Origin: a virus
Strand: one strand, 5' to 3'
Virus record (IMG/VR): IMGVR_UViG_3300046674_000306
Location: 1-55,586 of that record
Length of the DNA stretch: 55,586 nt
How positions within the stretch are numbered: the stretch's first letter is position 1; each line of letters starts with the position of its first letter. Positions 1 to 8,640 of this stretch are shown here, in pieces. The position numbers and the translations under genes were made by a program. The notes under the pieces are model-generated. The model saw only the letters and a program-made list of their open reading frames with translations, searched no databases and was not told the origin of the DNA.

Positions 1-127
1 ACTGACATTCTTCTAGGTTTCGTAAACATAAATCTCTCCACTTTACAGCTTCGAGATTATACTATACGAATTCCCACCTGATGGAAAGAAAAAGCTGCAA
101 AATCAATCACGATGCGTCGAGCAAAAC
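1..127. repeat. Direct terminal repeat, left copy
   Basis: These bases are identical to the last 127 bases of the window (55460-55586). The length equals a common maximum assembly k-mer, so it is most simply the overlap left by assembling a circular or circularly permuted genome rather than a biological terminal repeat. It contains the stop codon of the capsid gene and, in the right-hand copy, the start of the 54.8 kb endonuclease gene, so those genes are complete on the closed circle. Confidence 0.95.
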
Positions 128-882
128 CCCCTGTAGCGATCTGTTACTGGAAACTAAGTTACCCATCCAGTAAAACGGGAGAACCACGGCGTCCTGGTTG
201 ACGGGCTTCTTCTCGTCATCCTGCGTCCACTGAGCGTCCTTGTGCTGGTTGACGTAAAGATAATCGGTATTCAAGAAGTAGCCTTTTTCGGCCGTCGTCG
301 TGAAGTTCGTGTTGTCGTCGAAGATCACGTCGGCGGTCTTGTACTTCAGGCCGATAAAGCCGGAATTGGCCATGTCGGCATCCATGTAGCGCTGGAGCTG
401 CTGCTCGCCTGCTTCATAGGTCGAATAGAAGTCCTGACTGAGAACGATCAGGTCAGGCTTGTCGGCGCCGCGGACGAGGGTCAGCCAGAGCGCATTGAAT
501 TCGCCCTTGATGGTCGCCGAGGTGTAAGCGTTCGTGCCGGCGATTTCCCGGAACTTGTTGCGCCAGAAGGAAAAGGTAGCACTATTTATGCCGCCGACGG
601 TGCCCTGTCCGTTGGTCTGGATGATCGAGGCGAGGCCGCCGACCTGGTTGGCCAGCGAGCCGTCCGAATACAGATCGATGGAGAAGTTGTTCGCCGCCGT
701 CTTGAGAGCGTTCGCCTTCTTCGACTTGGCCAGGTTGATCATCTGGCTTTTGCCGGCGTTCATGCGCAGTTCCTTGCCGGAAGCAACGACATGGATGGCG
801 ACCTGAGCCCAATCGAACTTCGCGGACGTGATGACGTCGGAAGCGTTGGTGTTTAAAGTATCAAAACCTGAGTAGCGCTGAT
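107..882 (-). CDS. Major capsid protein, exon 2 (C-terminal part)
   Basis: This is the 3' exon of the interrupted major capsid gene. In frame it reads QRYSGFDTLNTNASDV and continues to the stop at 107-109. Joining it to exon 1 (1629-1818) gives a 966-nt frame (321 aa) with the junction GT-Y-QRYSG, the continuous sequence expected in podovirus and siphovirus capsid proteins of this type. An internal Met at 763 is not the real start, because homology-like sequence runs upstream to 882. The protein should form the HK97-fold head shell. The gene follows portal and scaffold, as expected. The fold and family are inferred from recognised sequence style and position. Confidence 0.85.
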
Positions 883-1628
883 CGTTTTTGTTACTCTTTT
901 CAGTGATTTAGTGATAAAATCACGTCCCAAGAGGATAGGTCATTTCTGCCTACCTCTGCATGTTCCCATGCAGTCCAGAGCACACCTTCGCTTTCGCGGT
1001 CAGTCCCTGCTCGTTACACACGCCCAGCGGTTTTGGAGGCCGCTTGCTTGGCTCGGTATTACCCTTCCGCACCCTTTCGGGCCGGGCATCGGGCTTCCAC
1101 CGACTTCACTGACATCCCAAATAACCAGAGGCCAACACATGACATTGGAATTGCCATACGTAGCAGGAATATTCGACGGCGAAGGCTATGTGACTATCAA
1201 CAAATATCATCATCCAAGCGGGAAACACATTCGATACCAATTATTGGTCGGGATCGGGATGGTCGATAAGCCTGTGATTGAAGCTATTTCAAAGCAATTC
1301 GGCGGGATGTTAACATCCTACAAATCGCCTAAGAAAGTCACGCATCGTCGCGTCTTTGAGTGGCGCGTCTCGTCCAAAGCCGCAGTCCCATTTCTTCGCG
1401 CTGTCCAACCATGGCTGATCGTAAAGCGTGACCAAGTGGAACTGGTCTTACGGTTTCAAGAACACATCACAAAGAATGCATCAATCTTCAGATACCAGCC
1501 ACACCGCCGCGAGGAGATGTATGCCTTCCGCGAGGAAGTGCTGGCAGACCTGAAAACGCTGCACAATGTTTCCTATGACCTCTAACTAAGTGGCCCTATG
1601 CTTGCGGTAGGTTAAGCCGCAAGCGCCA
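883..1628 (-). ncRNA. Group I intron in the major capsid gene
   Basis: This 746-nt insertion splits the capsid frame; without it the last exon 1 codons run into a stop 12 residues on. The boundaries fit group I rules: the 5' exon ends in U and the intron ends in G. On the minus strand the 3' half holds a Q-like element (1050-1060), a P7-like pair GAGCA/UGCUC (1008-1012 with 978-982), a P8-like CGC-GAAA-GCG hairpin (989-998), and a P9 hairpin (956-973) almost identical to that of the T4 td intron. Two more hairpins lie before the 3' splice site. A GCTTGCGG/CCGCAAGC hairpin follows the 5' splice site. P1 is not clear to me. The intron contains a homing endonuclease gene on the opposite strand. 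Confidence 0.85.
1139..1585 (+). CDS. LAGLIDADG homing endonuclease, antisense to its intron
   Basis: The 148-aa protein has one LAGLIDADG motif near its N-terminus (LPYVAGIFDGEG, residues 5-16, with Glu15 the likely metal ligand). Single-motif members of the family act as homodimers that cut intronless alleles. The start ATG at 1139 has an AGAGG ribosome site 7 nt upstream; the longer open frame upstream overlaps the conserved intron core and is not coding. The gene lies inside the capsid-gene intron but on the plus strand, so it cannot be translated from the capsid transcript and needs its own promoter. Its 3' end overlaps the intron's 5' core on the other strand. Confidence 0.9.
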   Translation: MTLELPYVAGIFDGEGYVTINKYHHPSGKHIRYQLLVGIGMVDKPVIEAISKQFGGMLTSYKSPKKVTHRRVFEWRVSSKAAVPFLRAVQPWLIVKRDQVELVLRFQEHITKNASIFRYQPHRREEMYAFREEVLADLKTLHNVSYDL

Positions 1629-1818
1629 AGGTCCCATTTTCCGCATATTCGAGCGGAACCTGGATTTCGTAACCGCCGTCGAGATCGACGAACTTGTTCT
1701 TTTTCTTCAGGCGGTTCATCAGCGCGTTGTTGCGACTTACATTGTCCGACACGTCCCGCGCGGAGTTGCGGAGCGTGGTCGACACCATTTCTGTGAAGAT
1801 GGTGCTGGGAGATGCCAT
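1629..1818 (-). CDS. Major capsid protein, exon 1 (N-terminal part)
   Basis: The start is MASPSTIFTEMVSTTLRNSA at 1818, three bases after the scaffold gene stop. Exon 1 covers 63 codons plus one base and ends in ...EYAENGT + T. Conserved capsid sequence resumes at 882 after the group I intron; the split codon TAT (Tyr) is restored on splicing. Read without splicing, the frame continues LALAA and stops at 1612, giving a useless 68-aa fragment. Capsid production therefore depends on splicing, so intron activity can limit late gene output. Confidence 0.85.
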
Positions 1819-1821
1819 TGT

Positions 1822-2931
1822 TTAGCCCTTTTTGTGCTTGTCCCACACGGCGCCGAGAGCCTCTTCTTCAGTGGCTTCGCGCGGCTTGCCGGTAGACGTT
1901 GAACGGATGTTTGTGGAATTTGCCTTTCGGGCATCCGCGACAAGCTTGGGATCGGTCACTGCGGCGGTCTGAAGCGCGGCAGCTTTCTTTCTCAAGTCGG
2001 GGTCTGCATTGACGGCCATGTCGTAGGCGGCCTTCAGCACGGCATCATGCGATGCGGTGCTTCCGAGCCTGACCTGAGACTTTTGAATGTAGAACGGGAG
2101 TTCTTCCTCGACGTCGGCATACAGCGGCATGTCTTTCTGACTGCGGCTGATGGCTTCGTTCGCGGCGTTCATTGCCCGGTCTTCAGTCATTCTTTCGGTG
2201 ATGCGCTGATCGATCTTCGACGGGTCGCTTGATTCCCGGATGATCTGCTTCAACTGGCCTATTTCAGCCATGAGCGCGTCGGTATGTGCCTGCTGATGGT
2301 TTGGCTGCTGCTGGCCTTCGACTGGCGTGCCGAACATCTCCTGCAACTTGGGACGGAGCTTGTAGTTGTCCGCGATCCACAGCAGCGTTTCCACCGGGTT
2401 GTCATCCATGGCGCGCTGGATGCCGAACATCGTCCGGATGGCTTCATCCGGCTTGTTGTTGCCGCGTTCGCCGCCGAAATATTCCTTGAATTCACCAATC
2501 ACGTCGCCAATCGGCTTATAGGCTGCGAGAGCCTGGCCCTGCTGCGACAGCGTCTGGTGAAGCTTGTTCTCATGCGCGGCGATGCGGTCGAGTTGATCGG
2601 CCGGCAGTTTTGCCCAGACATCTTCAAGCCCACGCCAGTTAGACGGGAGAGGCACAGTTGCAGCCGGCGTCGAAGGGTCGACCACAGCCTCCGCCTCTCC
2701 CGCACCACCTTCCAGTGGATCGGCTTGTCCTTCACCTTCGATAGCAGCCTCTACAGGCTTCGTGGACGCGAATTTGCCACCGTCACCCCTCGCAGCACCG
2801 TTGTCGCGCTCCAGGCGATCCCAGACCGCGCCAAGGGCATCATCGCCGCTCGGGTTCGGATCGTTGATCGGGTTGTTGTGTTCAATTATGGCGCCATCGG
2901 TTGCGGGCGCGGAAGCTTCGACGCTGTCCAT
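1822..2931 (-). CDS. Scaffolding protein (probable)
   Basis: This 369-aa protein is acidic and low in aromatic residues, with an N-terminal Pro/Ala/Glu-rich disordered stretch (about residues 1-95) and a helical, Gln-rich middle. It is encoded between the portal module and the major capsid gene, the classic scaffold position. The motif ALGAVWD occurs twice: near the N-terminus (about residue 33, DDALGAVWDRLE) and at the extreme C-terminus (EEALGAVWDKHKKG). The C-terminal copy, ending in a basic tail, is a candidate capsid-binding helix by analogy with P22 scaffold. Function is inferred from position and composition, not from a diagnostic domain. Confidence 0.7.
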   Translation of the reverse strand: MDSVEASAPATDGAIIEHNNPINDPNPSGDDALGAVWDRLERDNGAARGDGGKFASTKPVEAAIEGEGQADPLEGGAGEAEAVVDPSTPAATVPLPSNWRGLEDVWAKLPADQLDRIAAHENKLHQTLSQQGQALAAYKPIGDVIGEFKEYFGGERGNNKPDEAIRTMFGIQRAMDDNPVETLLWIADNYKLRPKLQEMFGTPVEGQQQPNHQQAHTDALMAEIGQLKQIIRESSDPSKIDQRITERMTEDRAMNAANEAISRSQKDMPLYADVEEELPFYIQKSQVRLGSTASHDAVLKAAYDMAVNADPDLRKKAAALQTAAVTDPKLVADARKANSTNIRSTSTGKPREATEEEALGAVWDKHKKG

Positions 2932-2969
2932 GCTGGTGATTCCTTATTGGGTTCTGGAAGGTGTTGGTG

Positions 2970-3266
2970 TCAGCGATACTCTTCGGAAACCTGCAGCCCG
3001 TATCGCTTGGCAAGCTTCTCACTCTTGATCCGTCCGCCTGTTGCGGATGGGAAATCGCGAGCATCGATGCAGTTGTTGCGCTTGAAGTCTTCCCGACGTT
3101 CGGAGCGGGACGTGATCATCCGTCCATCGATCGGGCTTTCATACGCAGGGATATCGCTGAGGACGTAAGGCAGCGGCAAAGGCGCACTGCGCTGGTCATC
3201 GGTCAGCATCGGCTCGCCAGTGGATGGATTTACCCACTGGCCTGCTCTCATCACGTATTTGGTCAT
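2970..3266 (-). CDS. Hypothetical virion-module protein
   Basis: The product is a 98-aa basic protein beginning MTKYVMRAGQWVNPSTGEPM. I prefer the ATG at 3266, which has TAAGG 8 nt upstream and lies 10 nt after the previous stop; an upstream ATG at 3296 would overlap that gene by 20 nt. Lys/Arg-rich (KSEKLAKR near the end). It sits between a small protein gene and the scaffold in the head operon. Unknown function; perhaps a minor head component. Confidence 0.7.
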   Translation of the reverse strand: MTKYVMRAGQWVNPSTGEPMLTDDQRSAPLPLPYVLSDIPAYESPIDGRMITSRSERREDFKRNNCIDARDFPSATGGRIKSEKLAKRYGLQVSEEYR

Positions 3267-3276
3267 AGCGACGGCC

Positions 3277-3606
3277 TTACGGGATTTCGCGATCAAGACG
3301 GTTCAGGGCACCATTGGCGGCGCGGATGCGTTCAGTGGTCGAGACCGAGCGTTCGCGGAGCATGGAGAAGACAGAACCCGGAGGACCTGATTTTTCGATC
3401 CCACCGACAGGGACAGGGACGGAACCGCAAAGACGGTCGACAAGGCTTTCCACGCGGAGCGCTAACTGAGCTGCCTCTTCCATGGCGTTGTGGGCCAAGT
3501 CTACGGCGACGGGGCCTCTATCGTCTACGTCCTGGCTTTGAATGCCAGTAGTGGAATAGTAGCCTTTCCCGGTATGCGCGACTGGGTCTATGTATTCTTT
3601 GGCCAT
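3277..3606 (-). CDS. Hypothetical head-module protein
   Basis: This 109-aa protein (MAKEYIDPVAHTGKGYYSTT...) has a helical central part (AMEEAAQLALRVESLVDRL) and a helical Arg-rich C-terminus. It follows the portal gene by about 55 nt and precedes the 98-aa gene. No domain is recognised. Small genes at this position in related phages are usually minor structural or head-assembly proteins; that is inference from context only. Confidence 0.7.
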   Translation of the reverse strand: MAKEYIDPVAHTGKGYYSTTGIQSQDVDDRGPVAVDLAHNAMEEAAQLALRVESLVDRLCGSVPVPVGGIEKSGPPGSVFSMLRERSVSTTERIRAANGALNRLDREIP

Positions 3607-3661
3607 GTCATGTTCCTTTGCTTCGACTCAAGGGGGTAGGCACGTTTCAGCCGATCACCGG

Positions 3662-6004
3662 CTATGCTTGGGGAGCAGGTTGGGGCTGCTGTGGTGGCGC
3701 TGATTGCTGCGGCACCGGTTGCGGCTGAGCGGCTGATATCTGCCCATTGATGACGGCCAATTCCTTTTCATGCTGCATCTGCGTCAACCCGAGAATGCCT
3801 TCGAGCTGTGCGGCAAGGCCGGCGCTGTCCAGTTCGGACTTGGCGGCAATCTTCGCCGTCTCAATCTGGGTCAGCGATGACAGAACGGCTTTCCGCCACT
3901 CCATGTCGTTGGTCATCTTCGCCTTGGCAATGTCCACCTGGTTCTGATCGCGGCTGGCCTGTGCCTGCTGCTGGATATGGGCTGCTGCCTTGTCGGCTTC
4001 GCCCTGCTGCTTCTGCTGAGCAAGCTGAAGCTCGCCCTGCACCTTGACCGTATTCGGGTCTGGCGGTGGCGGCTGGCCCTGTTGCTGAGCCTGCTGCTGC
4101 TTCATAGCTTCGGACTTCGCCTTGGCCGTGGTGACCATTTCCTCGATCGTGTCTTCGACGCTGCGGCCAAGATTGAACATGCGAGCGGTGGAAGCGAAGA
4201 TCTCGACTGCGGCTTCGGCCGGCAATGCGCCTTCCTGGACGAGCGGCGCGACGGCCTTGAAATAGACAGCAGCACCTTGAAGGAACTGGCTGACTTCCTG
4301 CTTCTGCTGCGTGAGATCGGCGCGAATGGTGCTGTCGCTCTCGACGTCGATGCGGAAATAGGTGGAGAGCTTCTCCTTCAGCAGAGCCATGACGGCGTTC
4401 TTCTGCTGAAGCACGTCCGGCATATCCTGCGGCGTCGGCAGGATCGGAATGCCGGTCATCTTCTCCAGCGTCTGCGGTGAGAACTTGGCCGGGATGATTT
4501 CAGCCATCATCACGAACAGATCGCGGGCACAGCGCTCCATCATCCGCTGCATCTTCTGAATACGCAGAGAGCCCCATTGGCTCTTGATGTTCTGAGCCGT
4601 CGCCGTTTCACTGGCCTGCGATGCACCGCGGACAATGTCCGAAATGCCGGTGATCTCATAAATCCATGACTTGTAGGTCTGGATTGCCAAATCGAGCTGG
4701 TTGATGGCCGGGATGAACTTTTCCATCGGCCAAAAGGCGACGGCGCTCTGAAGGCCACCATTAGCAGCGAATATCTCTGGATCCTTGATAGGCGCGAATG
4801 CATTGTCCTCAAGATCGAGGATGGCCTGCATGTCGGCTTCGGAAATGCCATACCAGCCCTTCGCCTTCATGGCGCGGATCAGGATGTTCTTGCGGCGGAC
4901 AGCGTCGTCCAGGTCGTTGGCGAGGCGTCGATAGATCGAGAACGGGTTGACCGGCATTAACCGGCCGTTGACCTCGATCGGCTGCATTGGCTGTGTGATG
5001 CAGAAGAAGCCCGACAGTCCGAGAGGGTCGTCGATGGTCTTGAGCACCACGCCGTTGTCATCGATGAAGATGACGGAGCGCGATGCCTCATCCCATACTT
5101 CCCAGCCGGAAAGCTCGTCTTCGTTGTTGCGCTTGTTGAGCTCCGAGGTGGAAAGCTGCTGGCCAATCAGGCCGCTGTCGAATGACTTGCTCTCCTCATC
5201 GCGAGGAATGCAGAAGCGGAAGGCGTCCCACGGACGTTCAGACCAACGCTTGGCCGGGCCATGGCGATAGTCGAGCCAGCTTACGGCTTCGAAGCAGATG
5301 CGCTCGTTGGCGAGAGTTTCGAGTGGAGGGCCGCCATTGCCGCCTAGACCTGTCGATCCGAACCCGGATGCTGCAGAGGGGTCTGTAATCTGGTCTGCTG
5401 AAGAAACCGTTCCCAATCCGGATAGGTCTTCACCGGGATTGTAATCGTCTTGCCCCACGGCGCCATAACCACCTTGGGCACTATCAGAGGAACCCAGTCC
5501 TTCGGCGGCATTGTCGGCAGCATCTTCGATATCCTCGCTTGTTGGCTCTCCACCGACGACATCGCTGTAATAGCGAAGCCTGACGACGCCACGGCCAGCT
5601 AGAAACGAATCCTGAGCGCTGGCCTCCATCTCCACCTGGAGACGGCTGTCATCGATCTGGATGCGAATAGCACGCTCAAGAATCTGTGAAACGACACGTG
5701 CTGCCGGGTCAGGGTCATTGAAACGCCGACGGATGTCAGGAACCGGGGCAGAATTGATGACGGCCGGAACAATCGTCTCGACATTCGAAAACAGAATATT
5801 GAAATCGTAATTGCCTTCGGAAACATAGGTCGAGCCCGTTGCTTCGGTCGAGCCTTCGCCGGTATAGGCATCGACCGCCTTCTTGGCATCATCTAGCCAT
5901 TTCTTCTCGGCTTTTCCAGCGGCCTCGATGCGATCGAGCCATTTCTTGCCCTGTTCGCGCAAGGATTTGCCCGGATCGGACTTATTCTTACGTGCCTGAG
6001 CCAA
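3662..6004 (-). CDS. Portal protein
   Basis: This 780-aa protein is the right size and position for a P22-type portal, the dodecameric ring at the head vertex through which DNA is packaged and ejected. The N-terminal region (YDFNILFSNVETIVPAVINS...PVPDIRRRF) and central clip/stem regions (GISDIVRGAS...ETATAQNIKSQWGS) are typical of the family. The last 130 residues or so are Gln/Ala/Pro-rich and probably helical then disordered, like the extended P22 barrel but of low complexity. It is preceded by a minus-strand intrinsic terminator and lies downstream of terL. Confidence 0.9.
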   Translation of the reverse strand: MAQARKNKSDPGKSLREQGKKWLDRIEAAGKAEKKWLDDAKKAVDAYTGEGSTEATGSTYVSEGNYDFNILFSNVETIVPAVINSAPVPDIRRRFNDPDPAARVVSQILERAIRIQIDDSRLQVEMEASAQDSFLAGRGVVRLRYYSDVVGGEPTSEDIEDAADNAAEGLGSSDSAQGGYGAVGQDDYNPGEDLSGLGTVSSADQITDPSAASGFGSTGLGGNGGPPLETLANERICFEAVSWLDYRHGPAKRWSERPWDAFRFCIPRDEESKSFDSGLIGQQLSTSELNKRNNEDELSGWEVWDEASRSVIFIDDNGVVLKTIDDPLGLSGFFCITQPMQPIEVNGRLMPVNPFSIYRRLANDLDDAVRRKNILIRAMKAKGWYGISEADMQAILDLEDNAFAPIKDPEIFAANGGLQSAVAFWPMEKFIPAINQLDLAIQTYKSWIYEITGISDIVRGASQASETATAQNIKSQWGSLRIQKMQRMMERCARDLFVMMAEIIPAKFSPQTLEKMTGIPILPTPQDMPDVLQQKNAVMALLKEKLSTYFRIDVESDSTIRADLTQQKQEVSQFLQGAAVYFKAVAPLVQEGALPAEAAVEIFASTARMFNLGRSVEDTIEEMVTTAKAKSEAMKQQQAQQQGQPPPPDPNTVKVQGELQLAQQKQQGEADKAAAHIQQQAQASRDQNQVDIAKAKMTNDMEWRKAVLSSLTQIETAKIAAKSELDSAGLAAQLEGILGLTQMQHEKELAVINGQISAAQPQPVPQQSAPPQQPQPAPQA

Positions 6005-6024
6005 GCGGATACCCTTCGGTCAAA

Positions 6025-6053
6025 GAAAAAGGCCCGCCAGAATGACGAGCCTT
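6025..6053 (-). terminator. Intrinsic terminator or attenuator upstream of portal
   Basis: On the minus strand an 8-bp stem (AAGGCTCG/CGGGCCTT, 6046-6053 with 6029-6036, one G-U pair) is followed directly by a T-run. It lies between the 107-aa gene and the portal start, so it would attenuate packaging-gene transcripts before the portal gene. Two similar hairpins occur at 43.5 and 54.3 kb. Confidence 0.7.
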
Positions 6054-6077
6054 GATATGCTGTGATGTGTGGAAGCC

Positions 6078-6401
6078 TTAAGCGGCTGGAGCGGGTTCGG
6101 CTGGCTTATCACCGAGTGGGATAGGTGGCAGATCGGCTGCCGGCTCCGGAACGATTGGCGGGGCCTCACCCGAGGCAGGATTGCCGTCCGGATCAAGCGG
6201 CAATTCTTCTGCCGCGGCAACCGGCGCAATGACGGGCGCGACGAGATAGGCATCGATGCCGGGAGCACCGTCACGGATTTCCGCAAGCACGTCATCGTTC
6301 AACGAGCGGTCAGCGCCGTAGACGAGCTCGCTTGCGCGTTCACCGGCCAAGCGGTGCTCGCCGCCCTGCCACTGCTTGATGATGGATTCAACTGTTGGCA
6401 T
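6078..6401 (-). CDS. Hypothetical protein with Pro/Ala-rich tail
   Basis: The 107-aa protein has a helical N-terminal half (MPTVESIIKQWQGGEHRLAG) and a disordered, acidic Pro/Ala-rich C-terminal half (about residues 60-107). It lies between the large terminase and portal genes, 15 nt after terL, and is followed by an intrinsic terminator. No family recognised; perhaps a packaging or head accessory. Confidence 0.65.
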   Translation of the reverse strand: MPTVESIIKQWQGGEHRLAGERASELVYGADRSLNDDVLAEIRDGAPGIDAYLVAPVIAPVAAAEELPLDPDGNPASGEAPPIVPEPAADLPPIPLGDKPAEPAPAA

Positions 6402-6416
6402 GATCTCGTCTCCAAG

Positions 6417-7817
6417 TTATCGGCCTGATCTGGCCTTGCGTCTGCGGACCATCTCATCGACGGCCTGGCGAATCGTGAGGTTCGAGACAATCGACCCATC
6501 GGCCTTGGCCTCGTAGACGTGGCCAGGCTTTGGAATCTTCGGGGGCGCGGCTGCAATCTCTTCCCGCCACGCTAGCCCGAGATAGCGCCAGCTTGATCCG
6601 ATGTGTTCCGCCCAATCCTTCACCGGGTTGTCGCGGAACCGCTTCAGATCGTCGTCCCATTCGCGGCGGTAGTTCTTCAGCCCCTCGATACCAGTCTCGC
6701 ACCGTCCAGCATCGAACTTGGCCACCTGGATCGTCTTGCGCCCGGCGTTGATGCCGTCGGCGACACTGACAAGGCCTACCATCTTCGGCCGCCGCCCCAG
6801 AGCCTTTAGCGTGTCAAAGCGGGTGCGTTTGCTGCCCCAGACCGGGTGCATGATGTCATGCGGCACATAATCGTTGCCGTGATACCCGCGCTCATTCAGC
6901 CAGCGACACCAGTCCTCGACGTCGTCCGTCTCTGGACGGTAGAAATCGACGATGTGCGGAACACTGCCAATAACCTGGAAACACCAGATCGGGTTGTTGA
7001 CCGCCTTCCCCAAGTCCCATGCGGTATGGACCGTATAATCGGGATTGACCGGAACAACGCCGATGCGCCCGACGCGCTCGGCTTCCGCCATCTCGGCTCC
7101 CCAATAGGAGCCAATCATCGCGCCGGCAAACGAGCAGAAGAATTCCTGCTGGATCAGCAGATCAGCAATCGCTTGGCCAAACAGAGCGGCGTATTCCGCC
7201 CGCTGGTCCTCGATCGCTTCAACCGATATCGCGCCGGTGTCTTTCACCGTGAGCGTCTGAACAAACCATTTTGGATCGGTCTTGAACCGGTCATACATGG
7301 TCTTGACGTGGTTGGCGCCACGAGGCGTCGTGATGAACGAAGCCCACCCGCCGTTCTCAGCTAGGATAGGCGCGAGATAGGCCCATGCCGTTGGATTGGC
7401 GAGCGCCCATTCTGAGCCGGTCAGCCCAACAGGTGGCGTTCCAACCAGAGCGTCGTAATTGTCAGACCCTACCGCCTGCCACGTCGATCCGTTCTTAAAC
7501 CGGATGAACATATCGCTATCACGGGTGCTGGCCCTGATTGCGTGCGGGAAGGCTTCATCAATGCGCCGCTTGCCTGTCCTCGGGTTGACCGCATCCCAGA
7601 TAGCTTTGCGAGCCTGGGCGTATTGAGGCAGCATATGCCAGTATGTGCCAACGCGATTGAAAGCGCCGACGGCGTGCTGGCGAAGATTGATGTCGTCCTT
7701 GCCGGCTCGACGATGCCAGACCAGAAGCTGCCTGTTGCAGCCCGACATCCAGCTATCCCATGCTGGCTTCTGATAATCCCTCGGCACCCATTGGTATGGA
7801 AGGCTAATCTCCCCCAC
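6417..7817 (-). CDS. terL: Terminase large subunit
   Basis: This 466-aa protein is the packaging motor: an N-terminal ATPase with a Walker A-type motif WHRRAGKD (about residues 34-41) and a C-terminal nuclease domain with several Asp residues (e.g. HTAWDLGKA, about residue 265, a typical terminase nuclease metal site). It begins QWVPRDYQKPAWDSW, the adenine-recognition style opening of the family. It overlaps the terS 3' end by 14 nt and is followed by portal-module genes. Length is normal for the family. Confidence 0.93.
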   Translation of the reverse strand: MGEISLPYQWVPRDYQKPAWDSWMSGCNRQLLVWHRRAGKDDINLRQHAVGAFNRVGTYWHMLPQYAQARKAIWDAVNPRTGKRRIDEAFPHAIRASTRDSDMFIRFKNGSTWQAVGSDNYDALVGTPPVGLTGSEWALANPTAWAYLAPILAENGGWASFITTPRGANHVKTMYDRFKTDPKWFVQTLTVKDTGAISVEAIEDQRAEYAALFGQAIADLLIQQEFFCSFAGAMIGSYWGAEMAEAERVGRIGVVPVNPDYTVHTAWDLGKAVNNPIWCFQVIGSVPHIVDFYRPETDDVEDWCRWLNERGYHGNDYVPHDIMHPVWGSKRTRFDTLKALGRRPKMVGLVSVADGINAGRKTIQVAKFDAGRCETGIEGLKNYRREWDDDLKRFRDNPVKDWAEHIGSSWRYLGLAWREEIAAAPPKIPKPGHVYEAKADGSIVSNLTIRQAVDEMVRRRKARSGR

Positions 7818-8487
7818 GCTTCACCACGTTGATTGTCAGGTTGCCGCCGATTTCGATATCAGCCTTGAACATTCCGAGATGCTTAGCGACGTTCTCAAGG
7901 GCCTTATCCTGGTCGCGGAGCTTCACCTCAAGACCTTGAGCCGTCTGCTTGGCGCCTGCATAAAGCGCCTTCGCAACACCCTTCAGCTTGCGTGTGTCGG
8001 CGGCGTGGACTTCGCCCAATCCTTCGCCGCTGCAATCCGGGCAATCCGGATGAGGCTCTCGCGTGGCATCAAAGGCGTATCCGCCGTCATCACTTGGATA
8101 GGCGGGCTCTTTGTCCGAACCCTTGACCGCGAGATCAGCGGCATCCATCGCTTCTTGGTATTCCCGCGCGCGCCACTGATATTTGTGATCTTTGCCATGA
8201 CAGTAACGGCAGCAGATGCGCCGATGCTGCACAATCGAATTAGGATCGGCTGTGGCGATGGCCCACCACTGCTGGAGCACCATGTCGGCCGTTATCTCTA
8301 CCCGCTCCGAGCGAGCTTGCTTGGCCGTAGAAATGGCAACTTGAATTTCAGGTTTCGTAAGGTTCTCTGCGCCAACAGAACCAGCCGTCTTTTTGCTGTA
8401 CCCAGCGCGGATGGCGGCTTGCGTGGCGTTCAGGTCGATCAGGTATTCCTTTACGAACGCCTCTTGCCTCGCGGTAAGCTTGCCCAT
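7804..8487 (-). CDS. terS: Terminase small subunit
   Basis: This 227-aa protein starts with the XtmA/Terminase_2 signature (LTARQEAFVKEYLIDLNATQAAIRAGYS, here residues 4-31), an HTH that recognises the packaging site. The middle contains two CxxC pairs (CRYC near residue 93 and CPDC near 152), which could bind zinc. The C-terminus is basic and likely contacts the large subunit. Translation of terL overlaps its end. It is the first recognisable packaging gene of the late operon. Confidence 0.92.
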   Translation of the reverse strand: MGKLTARQEAFVKEYLIDLNATQAAIRAGYSKKTAGSVGAENLTKPEIQVAISTAKQARSERVEITADMVLQQWWAIATADPNSIVQHRRICCRYCHGKDHKYQWRAREYQEAMDAADLAVKGSDKEPAYPSDDGGYAFDATREPHPDCPDCSGEGLGEVHAADTRKLKGVAKALYAGAKQTAQGLEVKLRDQDKALENVAKHLGMFKADIEIGGNLTINVVKRGGD

Positions 8488-8493
8488 TATCGG

Positions 8494-8640
8494 TTAAACC
8501 GCTCCAGCAGTCTTCAACAGATCCTCAGCCGCCGATATCAGCTTCTCCCACTCAACCTTCGTCTCTGGCTTTTTGGCCAGGGCATCGATTACTCGCTTTC
8601 GCGCGTCTCCGAATGATGGCTGCGAATTGGCTGTCGACAT
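8494..8640 (-). CDS. Small protein upstream of terS
   Basis: A 48-aa ORF (MSTANSQPSFGDARKRVIDA...) starts at ATG 8640 with AAGG 7 nt upstream and stops 6 nt before terS. It is charged and helical, with Lys/Glu-rich content and codon use like its neighbours. Unknown function. The 236 bp upstream (8641-8876) hold no convincing gene; a TAATAT near 8690-8695 (minus strand) could be a -10 for a late promoter, but no good -35 is visible. Confidence 0.6.
   Translation of the reverse strand: MSTANSQPSFGDARKRVIDALAKKPETKVEWEKLISAAEDLLKTAGAV

Noticed and set aside
911-1138. Upstream extension of the LAGLIDADG frame
   Set aside because: This part overlies the P7-P9 core of the intron on the other strand, and the ATG at 1139 has a good ribosome site.
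107-1818. Intein in the capsid gene
   Set aside because: The insertion contains stop codons in frame and the endonuclease is on the other strand, so protein splicing is excluded.
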